Shown: positions 1 through 8,310 of the stretch, in pieces
Position numbering within the stretch: the stretch's first letter is position 1
Layout of the letters: every line of letters begins with the position of its first letter
DNA from: Nocardioides sp. W7
GTDB lineage: Bacteria; Actinomycetota; Actinomycetes; Propionibacteriales; Nocardioidaceae
Assembly (NCBI RefSeq): GCF_022919075.1
Contig: NZ_CP095078.1
Location: 5,448,253 to 5,512,252 of the forward strand
DNA length: 64,000 bases
Reading direction: 5' to 3'
The notes under the pieces: model-generated
Told to the model about the DNA's origin: nothing
Databases searched by the model: none
The model's input: only the letters and a program-made list of their open reading frames with translations
Program-made: the position numbers and the translations under genes

Positions 1-2
1 GC

Positions 3-1199
3 CCGCGGACCACCCGCGAGGAGATCCGTGACCTCGGGCGGCTGCGCCGCTCCACGACCGACCGCAAGATCGCCGGCGTCGCCGGCGGCCTGGGTCGACA
101 CCTCGACATCGACCCGCTGCTGCTGCGCGTGGCCCTGGTGGTGCTGGTCTTCTTCGGCGGGGCCGGCCTGCTGGTGTACGGCGCCTGCTGGCTCCTCGTG
201 CCCGAGGACGACGGCACCGAGGCGACGATCACCCTCGACGACCGCAACCGCACGGTGGCGCTGGTGGTCGTCGGCTTCCTCGCGGCGGTGGCGCTGGTCA
301 GCGACTCGTGGGGCTTCATCGGCTTCCCGTGGCCGGTCGCGATCATCGGGGTGATCGCGCTCTACTTCCTGACCCGCAACAAGCCGAAGCCGGGCGCCGG
401 GTACGACGGCCAGCCCGCCCCGCCCGGCCAGGCCTATCAGCCCGGTCAGGCCTACCAAGCCGGTCAGCCCTATCAAGGTGGTCAGCCGGGTCAGCCCGGG
501 CCGGCCCCCTGGGTGCCGGGTGCGCCGCCGTACGCCCCGCCGCCCCCGGGCTACGTCCCCCCGCCCGTCTACGTGCGCCCGGTGCAGCGCGACCCGCGTC
601 GGCGCGGACCGCTGCTGTTCTGGTTCACGATCGCGCTGGTCGCCCTGCTCGAGGGAGTGCTCGGCATCGCCGACCTGGCGGGCGCTCCCGTGCCGGACGC
701 GGCGTACCCGGCCCTCGCCCTCGCGACCTTCGGCGTGATGCTCCTGGTCGGCGCGTTCTACGGCCGCGCCGGCGGCCTGATCCTCCTCGGGCTGATCGCC
801 GCCGTGGCGACGGCGGGAGCCACCGCCGCCGACCGCTGGGACGACGAGACGACGACCGAACGGCCGACGATCGCCGCCGACCTCGACGAGAGCTACAGCT
901 TCGGCGCCGGCGAGCTGGTCCTCGACCTGACCGACGTCGCGGACCTCGAGGCCCTCGACGGCCGCACCCTCGATCTCGACGTGAACGTCGGGCGGATCGA
1001 GGTCATCGTGCCCGAGGAGCTCGGCGTCGACGTCGAGGCGATCGTCAACGGTCCCGGGTCGATCGACCTGTTCGGCGAGACGCGCGACGGCATCGACACC
1101 AGCTCCAGCGAGACCCACGACCCCGGGCTCGGGGACCACCCCGAGCTCACCATCACCGCCGAGATGGACCTCGGCGAGATCCAGGTGAGGACCCGATGA
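3..1199 (+). CDS. PspC-domain membrane protein with C-terminal toast-rack-like domain, 5' truncated
   Basis: The frame is open from the left edge, so the true start lies outside the window; the first in-frame GTG (129) falls inside the PspC domain and is not a credible start. RKIAGVAGGLGRHLDIDP followed by two hydrophobic helices is a classic PspC module. After two more helices comes a linker rich in Gly, Gln, Pro and Tyr (about 405-590), then further membrane segments. The acidic beta-rich C terminus (about 880-1199) resembles the LiaF/toast-rack domain. Such proteins sense or report envelope stress. The stop overlaps the next start by ATGA, so the two are translationally coupled. The family call is firm; the role is inferred. 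Confidence 0.8.
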   Translation, partial: PRTTREEIRDLGRLRRSTTDRKIAGVAGGLGRHLDIDPLLLRVALVVLVFFGGAGLLVYGACWLLVPEDDGTEATITLDDRNRTVALVVVGFLAAVALVSDSWGFIGFPWPVAIIGVIALYFLTRNKPKPGAGYDGQPAPPGQAYQPGQAYQAGQPYQGGQPGQPGPAPWVPGAPPYAPPPPGYVPPPVYVRPVQRDPRRRGPLLFWFTIALVALLEGVLGIADLAGAPVPDAAYPALALATFGVMLLVGAFYGRAGGLILLGLIAAVATAGATAADRWDDETTTERPTIAADLDESYSFGAGELVLDLTDVADLEALDGRTLDLDVNVGRIEVIVPEELGVDVEAIVNGPGSIDLFGETRDGIDTSSSETHDPGLGDHPELTITAEMDLGEIQVRTR

Positions 1200-1498
1200 G
1201 CGAGCACCCGACCGGCCGCCTCAGCAGCGGCCGCCACCCCGTCAACGTCGGCCACCTGGTGATGGGCATCGCCTTCCTGGGCCTGGTCGCGGTCTGGGCC
1301 GTCGTCCACAGCGACGCCGTCGCCGACGAGCACATCCGCTGGCTGCTGCCGGTCCCGTGGGTCCTCGCCGGCGGTGCCGGTCTGCTGGCCAGCGTGCTCG
1401 CCGGGCATCGGCACCAGCAGCCGCAGGTCGGCTGGATCCAGCCGTCCGACGCCGCCGAGCCCGAGCCCCGGCGCGACGAGGACGAGCCGCTCGGCTGA
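1196..1498 (+). CDS. Small two-helix membrane protein downstream of PspC protein
   Basis: This is a 100-residue protein whose ATG overlaps the PspC gene stop (ATGA). Two hydrophobic stretches, around residues 20-38 (VMGIAFLGLVAVWAVV) and 48-66 (LLPVPWVLAGGAGLLASVLA), make it an integral membrane protein with a charged acidic C-terminal tail. I recognise no named family. Its coupling to the PspC gene suggests a shared envelope-stress role, which is inference from position. Confidence 0.7.
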   Translation: MSEHPTGRLSSGRHPVNVGHLVMGIAFLGLVAVWAVVHSDAVADEHIRWLLPVPWVLAGGAGLLASVLAGHRHQQPQVGWIQPSDAAEPEPRRDEDEPLG

Positions 1499-1510
1499 GC
1501 GGCGCCGCCG

Positions 1511-2515
1511 CTACGCGGCGGCGGCCACCGCCCGGACCGCCAGGTCCGGGTGGTCGGTGATCAGCCCGTCGACCCCGGCGTCCAGGAACGCCTCGGCCAG
1601 ACCACCCAGGTCCCCGAGCCCGGCCGGATCCTCCCCGACCCGGAAGTCCGTCGGCAGGTAGTGGTTCTCGGCGCGCAGCGTCCAGACGTAGACGTCGAGC
1701 CAGCGCCGGTGGGCGTCGCGGACCAGCCGGGTGGGCAGGTCCAGCGCACCGTCGGCGGTCCGGGGCAGCACCAGGTCCTGGTGGACGCCGATGCCGTCGG
1801 CGTACTCCTCGATCGCGTCCAGGGCGGGCCCGTCGAACGGGTCGCCGACGTCGAGCAGCTGCACCAGCGGCACCTTCGTCCGCGGCGCGAGCCGGCGCAG
1901 GATCGCGGTGTCGAAGGACATCAGCGTCACCCGCGACCGGGCGTGGTCGAGGCCGTGCCGGCGCAGGTCGGCCAGCAGCGGCTCGTCGAGGGAGCGGTCC
2001 AGCGCGTCGAAGTACGGCGAGCTCTTCAGCTCGAGCAGCAGGCCGACGGCGCGCCCCCGTCGTACCGTCTCGGCGGCGACCATCGTCAGCACCTCGTCCA
2101 GGGTGGGGACCCCCTCGCGACCGTCGTGGACGGTGTTGCCGGGGCGCAGGCCGGGGCGGCGCTCCCGGGCGGCGAGGGTCCGCACCTCCGCCAGCGTGAG
2201 GTCCTCGCTGAACCAGCCGGTCATGGCGTGGCCGTCGACCACCTTGGTCGTGCGCAGGTGGGCGAGCCCCGGGTGCTCGGCGACGTCGGTGGTCAGGCTG
2301 AGCTCGTTCTCGTGGCGGGCCAGCAGGACGCCGTCGGCGGTCGGCACCAGGTCGAGCTCGATGGCGTCGGCGCCCATCCGGATCGCCGTGCGGTAGGCGT
2401 CGAGGGTGTGCTCGGGGCGGTAGCCGCTGGCCCCGCGGTGGGCCACCACGGCCGGGGTGACGGCGAGGCGGGAGGTGTGCAGCCGGGACATCGACCCGGC
2501 GGTCAGGACGCTCAC
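1511..2515 (-). CDS. Glycerophosphodiester phosphodiesterase family protein
   Basis: This 334-residue protein carries the GDPD signature: AHRGASGYRPEHTLDAY near the N terminus supplies the catalytic His-Arg, and a following IELDLVPTADGVLLARHE supplies metal-binding Glu/Asp and the second His. The barrel ends with a typical GVDGLITDHPD motif. GDPDs hydrolyse glycerophosphodiesters from phospholipid turnover to glycerol-3-phosphate plus an alcohol. There is no signal peptide, so it is probably cytoplasmic. The start used is GTG (2515); an in-frame ATG lies eight codons inside. It converges with the preceding small gene with 12 bp between them. Confidence 0.9.
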   Translation of the reverse strand: MSVLTAGSMSRLHTSRLAVTPAVVAHRGASGYRPEHTLDAYRTAIRMGADAIELDLVPTADGVLLARHENELSLTTDVAEHPGLAHLRTTKVVDGHAMTGWFSEDLTLAEVRTLAARERRPGLRPGNTVHDGREGVPTLDEVLTMVAAETVRRGRAVGLLLELKSSPYFDALDRSLDEPLLADLRRHGLDHARSRVTLMSFDTAILRRLAPRTKVPLVQLLDVGDPFDGPALDAIEEYADGIGVHQDLVLPRTADGALDLPTRLVRDAHRRWLDVYVWTLRAENHYLPTDFRVGEDPAGLGDLGGLAEAFLDAGVDGLITDHPDLAVRAVAAAA

Positions 2516-2592
2516 ACGTCATGGATCCCACGCCGACCCGTCCCGGCGGTGGTTCCGCCGTGGACGTCAGGTGAATGCCACATGATGGGCCC

Positions 2593-3144
2593 ATGACCCT
2601 CCCCTCGCTCGGCGGGCTCACCTCGCTGTCGGTCCTCGACCACCCCGACCTGCTCGGCCCCAGCGTGGCGGCCGCGCTCGCGACCTGGCCGCACACCGGA
2701 GAGATCGCCGTCGTCGCCATCGACCCCGACCTGGCCGACACCGCCGCGATGAGCGCGGCCTACGACCTGCCCCTGGACACCGGCGCCAACTACGTCGTGG
2801 TCGCCGGCCGCCGCGACGGCGAGGAGCGGGCCGCCGCGTGCGTGGTCCGGGCCGACACCCGCGCCGACGTCAACGGCCTGGTGAAGCGGACCCTCGACGT
2901 GCGCAAGTGCTCGTTTCTGGCCATGGACCGCGCGGTCGAGGAGTCGGGGATGGAGTACGGCGGGATCACGCCCGTCGGCCTGCCGGACCCATGGCGGGTG
3001 CTGGTCGACAGCCGGGTGCTCGACATCGAGATCGCGGTGCTCGGCTCCGGCGTACGCCGCTCCAAGCTGCTCGTCCCCGGCCGACTGCTCGCCGAGCTGC
3101 CGGGCGCGGAGGTCGTCGAGGGCCTGGGGGTACCGGTCTCCTGA
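2593..3144 (+). CDS. YbaK/EbsC-family aminoacyl-tRNA deacylase-like protein
   Basis: This 183-residue protein matches the YbaK/ProX-type editing fold: an early NYVVVAGRR strand, the RADVNGLVKRTLDVRKCSFL helix with conserved Lys/Arg, and the closing GITPVGLPDPWRVLVDSRV segment, which resembles the conserved GGxxPxG region. Family members clear mischarged Cys- or Ala-tRNAPro and similar species, but the substrate cannot be read from the sequence. ATG 2593 is preferred over ATG 2575, which sits immediately after the only purine-rich stretch. It is followed after 13 bp by a DUF6328 gene. Confidence 0.8.
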   Translation: MTLPSLGGLTSLSVLDHPDLLGPSVAAALATWPHTGEIAVVAIDPDLADTAAMSAAYDLPLDTGANYVVVAGRRDGEERAAACVVRADTRADVNGLVKRTLDVRKCSFLAMDRAVEESGMEYGGITPVGLPDPWRVLVDSRVLDIEIAVLGSGVRRSKLLVPGRLLAELPGAEVVEGLGVPVS

Positions 3145-3157
3145 ACGAGGAGATGCG

Positions 3158-3628
3158 ATGGACGAGGCTCCGACCGGCCGCCACGAGACCCGCGCCGAGC
3201 AGCAGGACCGCAAGTGGGAGGACCTGCTCCAGGAGCTGCGGGTGATGCAGACCGGCGCCCAGCTGACCGCCGGCTTCCTGCTCACCCTGCCCTTCCAGGA
3301 CGTCTTCTGGGAGCGGCTCGGCCGAGGCCAGGAGGTCTTCTACCTGGTGCTCGTGGTGCTCGCCGGCCTCACCACCGCCCTGGTGATGACGCCCGTCGCC
3401 ATCCACCGCCGGCTGGTGGGCGGGCACGTCAAGGACCGGCTGGTCGCCGCTGCGCACCGCCTGATGTCCGGCGTGCTGGCCTGCCTCGCGCTGCTGGTCG
3501 TCGGCATCACCACGTTCATCTTCGACGTGGTGGTCAGCCTCGCCGCGGCGCTGGTCGCCGGTGGGGTGATGGGCGCGGTGATGGTCGGTCTGCTGCTCGT
3601 CGTACCCGCGCTCCTGGCCCGGGACTGA
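3158..3628 (+). CDS. DUF6328 family membrane protein
   Basis: This 156-residue protein has a charged N-terminal segment (WEDLLQELRVMQTGAQ) followed by four hydrophobic helices, an arrangement I associate with DUF6328 proteins common in actinobacteria. The strong site GAGGAG precedes ATG 3158. Some relatives are labelled sodium/proton antiporter, but nothing here shows transport chemistry. It probably shares a transcript with the YbaK-like gene and ends just before a perfect hairpin. Confidence 0.75.
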   Translation: MDEAPTGRHETRAEQQDRKWEDLLQELRVMQTGAQLTAGFLLTLPFQDVFWERLGRGQEVFYLVLVVLAGLTTALVMTPVAIHRRLVGGHVKDRLVAAAHRLMSGVLACLALLVVGITTFIFDVVVSLAAALVAGGVMGAVMVGLLLVVPALLARD

Positions 3629-3630
3629 GC

Positions 3631-3677
3631 GGTCGTGTGCCTGAGACCCCGCGGGGCGCGTCCTCAGGCACACGACC
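3631..3677. terminator. Hairpin between convergent genes (family A palindrome, copy 1)
   Basis: The arms GGTCGTGTGCCTGAG (3631-3645) and its exact complement (3663-3677) form a 15-bp perfect stem with a 17-nt loop, between the DUF6328 stop and the npdG stop. There is no clear T-run on either side. It can serve both convergent genes as a bidirectional terminator. Nearly the same arms recur in the groES-groEL gap. Confidence 0.65.
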
Positions 3678-3683
3678 CGACGG

Positions 3684-4358
3684 TCAGTGCTCCAGGCCGG
3701 AGATCCGGATGCCGGAGTTGACCTTGTACTTGCGGTTGATCGAGATCAGCACGGCGGTGAACGGCTCGAGCTGACGGGCCAGGCGCAGCTTGCCGGCGTC
3801 GATGCCGACCCGGCTGGTGATCGCTGCGGCGAGCTCCATCGCGACCTGCTTGGCCTCGACCACGTCGCCGACGACCAGGACGTCCTCGTCGAGGTAGTCG
3901 TGGTCGCCCCACAGGTGGACCGCGGAGACGTTGTGGAACGCGCCCACGACGGTGGCCTCGGGGGCGAGGCGCTGGGCCGACTCGGCCGCGGAGCCCTCGC
4001 CGCCGTCGACGACCCGGCCGTGCGCGCCGCGCTTGTCGAAGGCCAGCGGATTGACGCAGGAGATCACGGTCTTGCCCGCGAGCGGGAGCGTGGCGACCAG
4101 CTCGTCGTGGCCGTCGTACGGCACCGCGAGGAGTACGACGTCGGCCGCGGCGACGGCGTCGTCGTTGGCCATCCCGGTCACCGTCCCGGCACCCGCGACG
4201 CCCGCGAGCCGCTCGGCCACCTCGGCGGCGACCGGCTCGGCCTTCTCGGCCGCGCGCGAGCCCAGCACCACGTCGTGGCCGTGCTTCGCGAACCGGTAGC
4301 CCAGCCCCTTGCCCTGCGGTCCGGTGCCGCCGATCACGGCGATGCGGTACGTCGTCAA
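3684..4358 (-). CDS. npdG: F420-dependent NADP reductase (NADPH-dependent F420 reductase)
   Basis: This protein of about 224 residues begins with a Rossmann motif (YRIAVIGGTGPQGKGLGYRFA) and contains GSR at the NADP 2'-phosphate site, VVLLAVPYDGH and SCVNPLAF, all typical of the F420-dependent NADP oxidoreductase family. It moves hydride between NADPH and cofactor F420, supplying F420H2 to LLM and PPOX enzymes. The start is a TTG at 4358, preceded by GGAGGA at suitable spacing; a longer frame upstream lacks the fold. It is divergent from an LLM F420-dependent enzyme and shares the window with fbiC, a coherent F420 context. Confidence 0.88.
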   Translation of the reverse strand: MTTYRIAVIGGTGPQGKGLGYRFAKHGHDVVLGSRAAEKAEPVAAEVAERLAGVAGAGTVTGMANDDAVAAADVVLLAVPYDGHDELVATLPLAGKTVISCVNPLAFDKRGAHGRVVDGGEGSAAESAQRLAPEATVVGAFHNVSAVHLWGDHDYLDEDVLVVGDVVEAKQVAMELAAAITSRVGIDAGKLRLARQLEPFTAVLISINRKYKVNSGIRISGLEH

Positions 4359-4446
4359 CTGTTCCTCCGATGGGGTCCGGCTAGATGGTCCGGACCCGAG
4401 GATCGCACACGCCCCGAGACGTCGGCCGAGCGCTCGCCCGCTGGTC

Positions 4447-4462
4447 GTTACCAGTTGGTAAC
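4447..4462. promoter_or_regulatory. Operator-like palindrome before LLM-arr operon
   Basis: GTTACCA-GT-TGGTAAC is a perfect 7-bp inverted repeat ending 8 nt before the LLM ATG and about 90 bp from the npdG start. The form is typical of TetR-family operators. No cognate regulator gene is adjacent. Confidence 0.5.
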
Positions 4463-4470
4463 CTCGCGTC

Positions 4471-5508
4471 ATGAAGCTCTCGACCCCCCTGATGTACGCC
4501 GGCAACCCGCGCGAGTCCGCCGACCAGGTCGCGGCGCTGGAGAAGGCCGGGCTGGACACCGTGTGGGTGGCCGAGGCGTACGGCTTCGACTCCCCCACGC
4601 TGATGGGCTACCTCGCGGCCAAGACCGAGACGGTCGAGATCGCCGCGGGGATCCTCAACGTCTTCTCCCGCACGCCGGGCGCGCTGCTGCAGACCGCGGC
4701 CGGCCTCGACAACGTCTCCGGCGGCCGCGCCGTGATCGGCCTCGGCGCCTCCGGCCCGCAGGTCATCGAGGGCTTCCACGGCTTGGCCTACGAGCGCCCG
4801 CTGGGCCGCACCCGCGAGGTCGTCGAGATCCTCCGCAGCGGCCTGCGCCGCGAGCCGCTCGTGCACGAGGGCCGCAACTTCACCCTCCCGCTCCCCGCCG
4901 ACCAGGGCCTCGGCCTCGGCAAGCCGTTGAAGCTGCTCACGAAGCCCGAGCGCAAGGACGTCCCGATCTGGATCGCGGCGCTCGGCGACAAGAACGTCGA
5001 GATGACCGCCGAGGTGGCCGACGGCTGGCTCCCGCACCTGTTCTACCCCGAGAAGGCCCAGGGCGTCTGGGGCGACTCGCTGGCCCGCGGCGCGGCGAAG
5101 CGCTCCGCCGACCTCGGCCCGCTCGAGATCAGCGCCGGCGGCATGGTCGCGATCGGCGAGGGGCCCGAGACCAAGGCACTGCTCGACTTCGCGCGGCCGA
5201 CATACGCCCTCTACGTCGGCGGCATGGGCGCGCGCGGCAAGAACTTCTACTTCGACGTCGCCTGCCAGTACGGCTACGAGAAGGAGGCCCAGGAGATCCA
5301 GGACCTCTACCTCGGCGGCAACAAGCGCGACGCGGAGGCCAAGGTCCCGCTCGAGTGGCTGGAGGCCGGCAACCTGGTCGGCCCGAAGTCGTACGTCGAG
5401 GAGCGGATCGCCGCGTTCCGCGAGGCCGGTGTCACCAACCTGTCCCTCGTGCCCGCCTCCGCCGACCCCGCGGCCACCGTCGCGCAGGTCAAGGAGATGG
5501 TGTCTTGA
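4471..5508 (+). CDS. LLM class F420-dependent oxidoreductase
   Basis: This 345-residue luciferase-like TIM-barrel protein has the N-terminal MKLSTPLMYAGNPRESADQV, the segment WVAEAYGFDSPT, and RAVIGLGASGPQVIEGFHG around the cofactor phosphate site. Close relatives use F420 rather than FMN, and the divergent F420 reductase gene supports that. The substrate is unknown. The stop codon overlaps the TTG start of the downstream ADP-ribosyltransferase by three bases, so the two are probably one operon under the palindrome at 4447-4462. Confidence 0.85.
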   Translation: MKLSTPLMYAGNPRESADQVAALEKAGLDTVWVAEAYGFDSPTLMGYLAAKTETVEIAAGILNVFSRTPGALLQTAAGLDNVSGGRAVIGLGASGPQVIEGFHGLAYERPLGRTREVVEILRSGLRREPLVHEGRNFTLPLPADQGLGLGKPLKLLTKPERKDVPIWIAALGDKNVEMTAEVADGWLPHLFYPEKAQGVWGDSLARGAAKRSADLGPLEISAGGMVAIGEGPETKALLDFARPTYALYVGGMGARGKNFYFDVACQYGYEKEAQEIQDLYLGGNKRDAEAKVPLEWLEAGNLVGPKSYVEERIAAFREAGVTNLSLVPASADPAATVAQVKEMVS

Positions 5509-5960
5509 GCGACGCCGGCGGAGGGCCGGTCACCTTCGAGCGCTACGAGCACGTCGAGGGCCCGTTCTTCCATGGGACGAAGGCCGCGCTCGCCGTCGGC
5601 GACGAGCTGGTGCCCGGCTTCGGCTCCAACTACCAGGAGGGCCGGGTGTCGAACAACATCTACTTCACCGCGGTGCTGGAGACCGCCGTGTGGGGAGCCG
5701 AGCTCGCCACCACGCTGGCCGGGATCCAGGAGCGGGGACGCATCTACGTCGTGGAGCCGCTGGGTCCGTTCGAGGACGACCCGAACGTGACCGACAAGAA
5801 GTTCCCCGGCAACTCGACGAGGTCCTACCGCACCCGCCATCCCCTGCGCGTCGTCGGCGAGGTCGAGGACTGGGAGGGCCACTCGCCCGAGGTGCTGGGC
5901 ACCATGCTCGACAACCTCGCGCGGCTGCGGGAGCAGGGCCTCGACGTCATCGAGGACTGA
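5505..5960 (+). CDS. arr: Rifamycin (rifampin) ADP-ribosyltransferase, Arr family
   Basis: This protein of about 151 residues has the Arr-defining segments: FFHGTKAAL near the N terminus, VSNNIYFTAVLETAVWGAEL, RIYVVEPLGPFEDDPN and TRSYRTRHPLRVVGEV. Arr transfers ADP-ribose from NAD to the C23 hydroxyl of rifamycins and inactivates them. TTG 5505, behind AAGGAGA and overlapping the LLM stop, gives a protein of normal Arr length. Chromosomal arr genes are common in mycobacteria and other actinobacteria, so resistance here may be intrinsic. Family assignment is strong; expression is unknown. Confidence 0.88.
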   Translation: MSDAGGGPVTFERYEHVEGPFFHGTKAALAVGDELVPGFGSNYQEGRVSNNIYFTAVLETAVWGAELATTLAGIQERGRIYVVEPLGPFEDDPNVTDKKFPGNSTRSYRTRHPLRVVGEVEDWEGHSPEVLGTMLDNLARLREQGLDVIED

Positions 5961-6078
5961 TCGACCCCTCGCCCGGCGACGCGGGTCGCAGGTCGCGCGA
6001 GTGGAGGCAGGTGTGTCGCCCGCCTCGTTTCACTCGTAACGACCACACGGCAGATCGGGACGGGTGACACTCGCTCCT

Positions 6079-8205
6079 ATGCCCTCCACTTCTCGGGGTC
6101 GTGGTCTGCCCGCGATTCTTGCCGCCCTCCTGACCACCCTCGCCGCGCTCGCCGGCGTCACCGTGGCCGCAGCACCCGCCCACGCGGAGCCGCCGTTCTC
6201 CTGCTCCTTCACCGAGCTCGTCAAGGACGGCCGCCCCAGCGCCGCCCTGGACGTCGAGTCGGAGGTCTGGCTGTTCACGTTCGCCGACGGCGACTTCCGC
6301 GGCTGGGCCCTGACCCTCGACAGGACCGTGCCACTCGACGCTCGGGCCCTGTCCGACAACCAGGGCAGCGAGCGTCTCGACTACCGCGTCTACCCGTACG
6401 GCATCGACCAGACCAGGGTCACCTACGACACCCCGTACCTCTGCGACATCAGCTTCGTCGCCGAGGTGCCCACCGAGCAGACCATCGGGTTCGACTACCC
6501 CGACAACGTCCGCCTCAACGGCACCCGTGACCTGGTCGCCACCGCGACCAGCGGCCTCGGCGTCTCCTTCGAGTCCCTGACCCCGACCGTGTGCACCGTC
6601 GCCGGGAGCGTCGCCACCGGCGTCGGTGAGGGCACCTGCACCGTCCGGGCCACCCAGCCCGGCGGCATCGTCACCAGCACCGCCACCACCTACGCCGCCG
6701 CGACGCCGGTCGAACGCGACTTCGCCGTCTGGCCGCTGCCCGGCAGCCAGTCCATCAGCTTCACCCAGCCCGCGAACATGCGGCTGAGCGATTCCCCCCA
6801 GAACCTCGACGCCACCACCGACGCCCGCCTGCAGGTCGGCTTCGAGTCCCTGACCCCCACGACCTGCGCCGTGCAGACCGTCAGCCTGGCCGGCCGTGCC
6901 GCCGGCAACGCCGTCGCGCAGCGTGCCCCGTCCCCCCGGACCTCGACCGTCGTACCGGTCGCCGTCGGCGAGTGCACCGTGCGCGCCACCCAGCCCGGCA
7001 ACGCGGACTGGAGCTGGGAGGAGCAGGTCTACAACGCCGCGACTCCCGTGGAGCGGACGTTCACCATCCGCCCGGACATCGCCGCCCAGTCCATCACGTT
7101 CCCCGAGCTGAACGACCTGCACGTCGGTGAGAACCAGGCGCCCGCGGCCACCGCGACGTCCGGCCTCCAGATCTCCTACGCCTCCGCCACCCCGAGCACC
7201 TGCGAGATCACCGGCGTCGTCTACGGCAGGGGGATCGCGCCCGCACCGGTGAAGGTCGAGGCCAAGGCCCCGGGCACGTGCACCGTCACCGCCAACCAGT
7301 ACGGCGGCGACACCGGCGACCTCACCTACTCGCCGGCCCCCGAGGTCAGCGAGTCGTTCGAGATCACCGCCGTGCCGGTCGAGCAGGTCGAGCCGGCCGC
7401 GCAGACCATCGCGGTCACCGGTGCCCACGGCGTCGCCCTGTCGTCCAGGACCTCGCCGATCGCGTTCGCCTCCTCGGCCGGCCTGCCGGTCCAGGTCACG
7501 ACCACGACCCCGGCTGTGTGCTCGGTGACCAACCGCCTCGTCCGTCTCCGCAAGGCCGGGACCTGCACTCTGACCGGTGCGGCGGCCGGAAACGCCGGTC
7601 ACCTCGCCGCCCAGCCGGTCTCCGCCTCGTTCACGGTGTGGCGCACCCCCGCGCTGCCCGCCAGGGCCCGGGCCACCCGCGTCCTGGACGTGCTCGGCAA
7701 GGGCGAGGGCAGCCTGCGCGTCTCGGCCACCCCGGCCACCGTGTGCCGCGCCGTTCGCGGCGGCCAGGTCGCGCTGACCGACGCCGGCAGGTGCACCATC
7801 ACCGTCACCACCAAGGGCGGCGACCGGGTCCGGTCCGCGAAGGTCAGGATCGTCGAGCTCCGCACCGGCGCGGTCGACCGGGGCGACATGTCCCTGGCCG
7901 GCTCGATCCGGTTCGGCTACCGGTCGGCCGAGCTGACCGACCGCGCGAAGGCCCGGCTGCGGCGTCTCGCGCCGAAGCTGCGCGAGGCCAAGCTCGTCGC
8001 CGTCTACGGCAACACCCAGGCGTTCGGTGCCGGTGACACCCCGGCCAACCGGAAGCTGTCGCGTCAGCGGGCCGCCGTCGTCACCGCGTTCCTTCGCGAC
8101 CTCGGTGTGGACGCCAAGACGACCACTGTCGCACTGGGCTCGCGCAACCCGGCCGGCAAGGACGAGGCCGCCAACCGCCGCGCGGACATCTACTGGGTCA
8201 AGTGA
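6079..8205 (+). CDS. Secreted multi-Ig-like repeat protein with C-terminal OmpA-like domain
   Basis: This protein of about 708 residues has a signal peptide ending near AAAPAHA. A unique Cys-containing domain follows, then about five Ig-like repeats of 70-90 residues. Each carries the pattern I-x-F ... L-x-A-T-A-T-S-G-L-x-V ... S-x-T-P-x-x-C ... G-x-C-T-V-x-A, so each has a paired Cys. The last 100 residues (SIRFGYRSAELTDRAKARL to NRRADIYWVK) are an OmpA-type peptidoglycan-binding domain. It is probably a wall-anchored surface protein. GTG 6064 is an alternative start; neither start has a strong ribosome site. A perfect 19-bp terminator follows. Confidence 0.78.
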   Translation: MPSTSRGRGLPAILAALLTTLAALAGVTVAAAPAHAEPPFSCSFTELVKDGRPSAALDVESEVWLFTFADGDFRGWALTLDRTVPLDARALSDNQGSERLDYRVYPYGIDQTRVTYDTPYLCDISFVAEVPTEQTIGFDYPDNVRLNGTRDLVATATSGLGVSFESLTPTVCTVAGSVATGVGEGTCTVRATQPGGIVTSTATTYAAATPVERDFAVWPLPGSQSISFTQPANMRLSDSPQNLDATTDARLQVGFESLTPTTCAVQTVSLAGRAAGNAVAQRAPSPRTSTVVPVAVGECTVRATQPGNADWSWEEQVYNAATPVERTFTIRPDIAAQSITFPELNDLHVGENQAPAATATSGLQISYASATPSTCEITGVVYGRGIAPAPVKVEAKAPGTCTVTANQYGGDTGDLTYSPAPEVSESFEITAVPVEQVEPAAQTIAVTGAHGVALSSRTSPIAFASSAGLPVQVTTTTPAVCSVTNRLVRLRKAGTCTLTGAAAGNAGHLAAQPVSASFTVWRTPALPARARATRVLDVLGKGEGSLRVSATPATVCRAVRGGQVALTDAGRCTITVTTKGGDRVRSAKVRIVELRTGAVDRGDMSLAGSIRFGYRSAELTDRAKARLRRLAPKLREAKLVAVYGNTQAFGAGDTPANRKLSRQRAAVVTAFLRDLGVDAKTTTVALGSRNPAGKDEAANRRADIYWVK

Positions 8206-8233
8206 CCGGTAGCCGCACCCCGGCCGGCTGACC

Positions 8234-8275
8234 ACCGCAGCCCCTCCCGGCACGACTGCCGGGAGGGGCTGCGGT
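8234..8275. terminator. Strong hairpin between convergent OmpA-like and SDR genes
   Basis: The arms ACCGCAGCCCCTCCCGGCA (8234-8252) and exact complement (8257-8275) form a 19-bp perfect stem with a CGAC tetraloop. It lies between two convergent stops. No T-run follows, as is usual for high-GC actinobacterial terminators. Confidence 0.8.
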
Positions 8276-8310
8276 CGCTCGACGGACCCGACACGGCGTC
8301 GTCGAGGCCG

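Noticed and set aside
129..1199. GTG 129 as the start of the PspC gene
   Set aside because: The PspC motif begins about 60 bases upstream in the same open frame, so the gene starts outside the window.
2585..2595. ATGGGCCCATG near the YbaK-like start, also at 54623-54633
   Set aside because: Only 11 bases, centred on GGGCCC, which is frequent in such GC-rich DNA; both lie at start codons by the shared ATG.
5947..8253. 768-codon open frame antisense to the OmpA-like gene, and many similar long antisense frames
   Set aside because: High-GC DNA keeps antisense frames open; the product is a Gly/Arg/Asp-rich low-complexity sequence with no fold, while the plus-strand gene has signal peptide, repeats and an OmpA domain.
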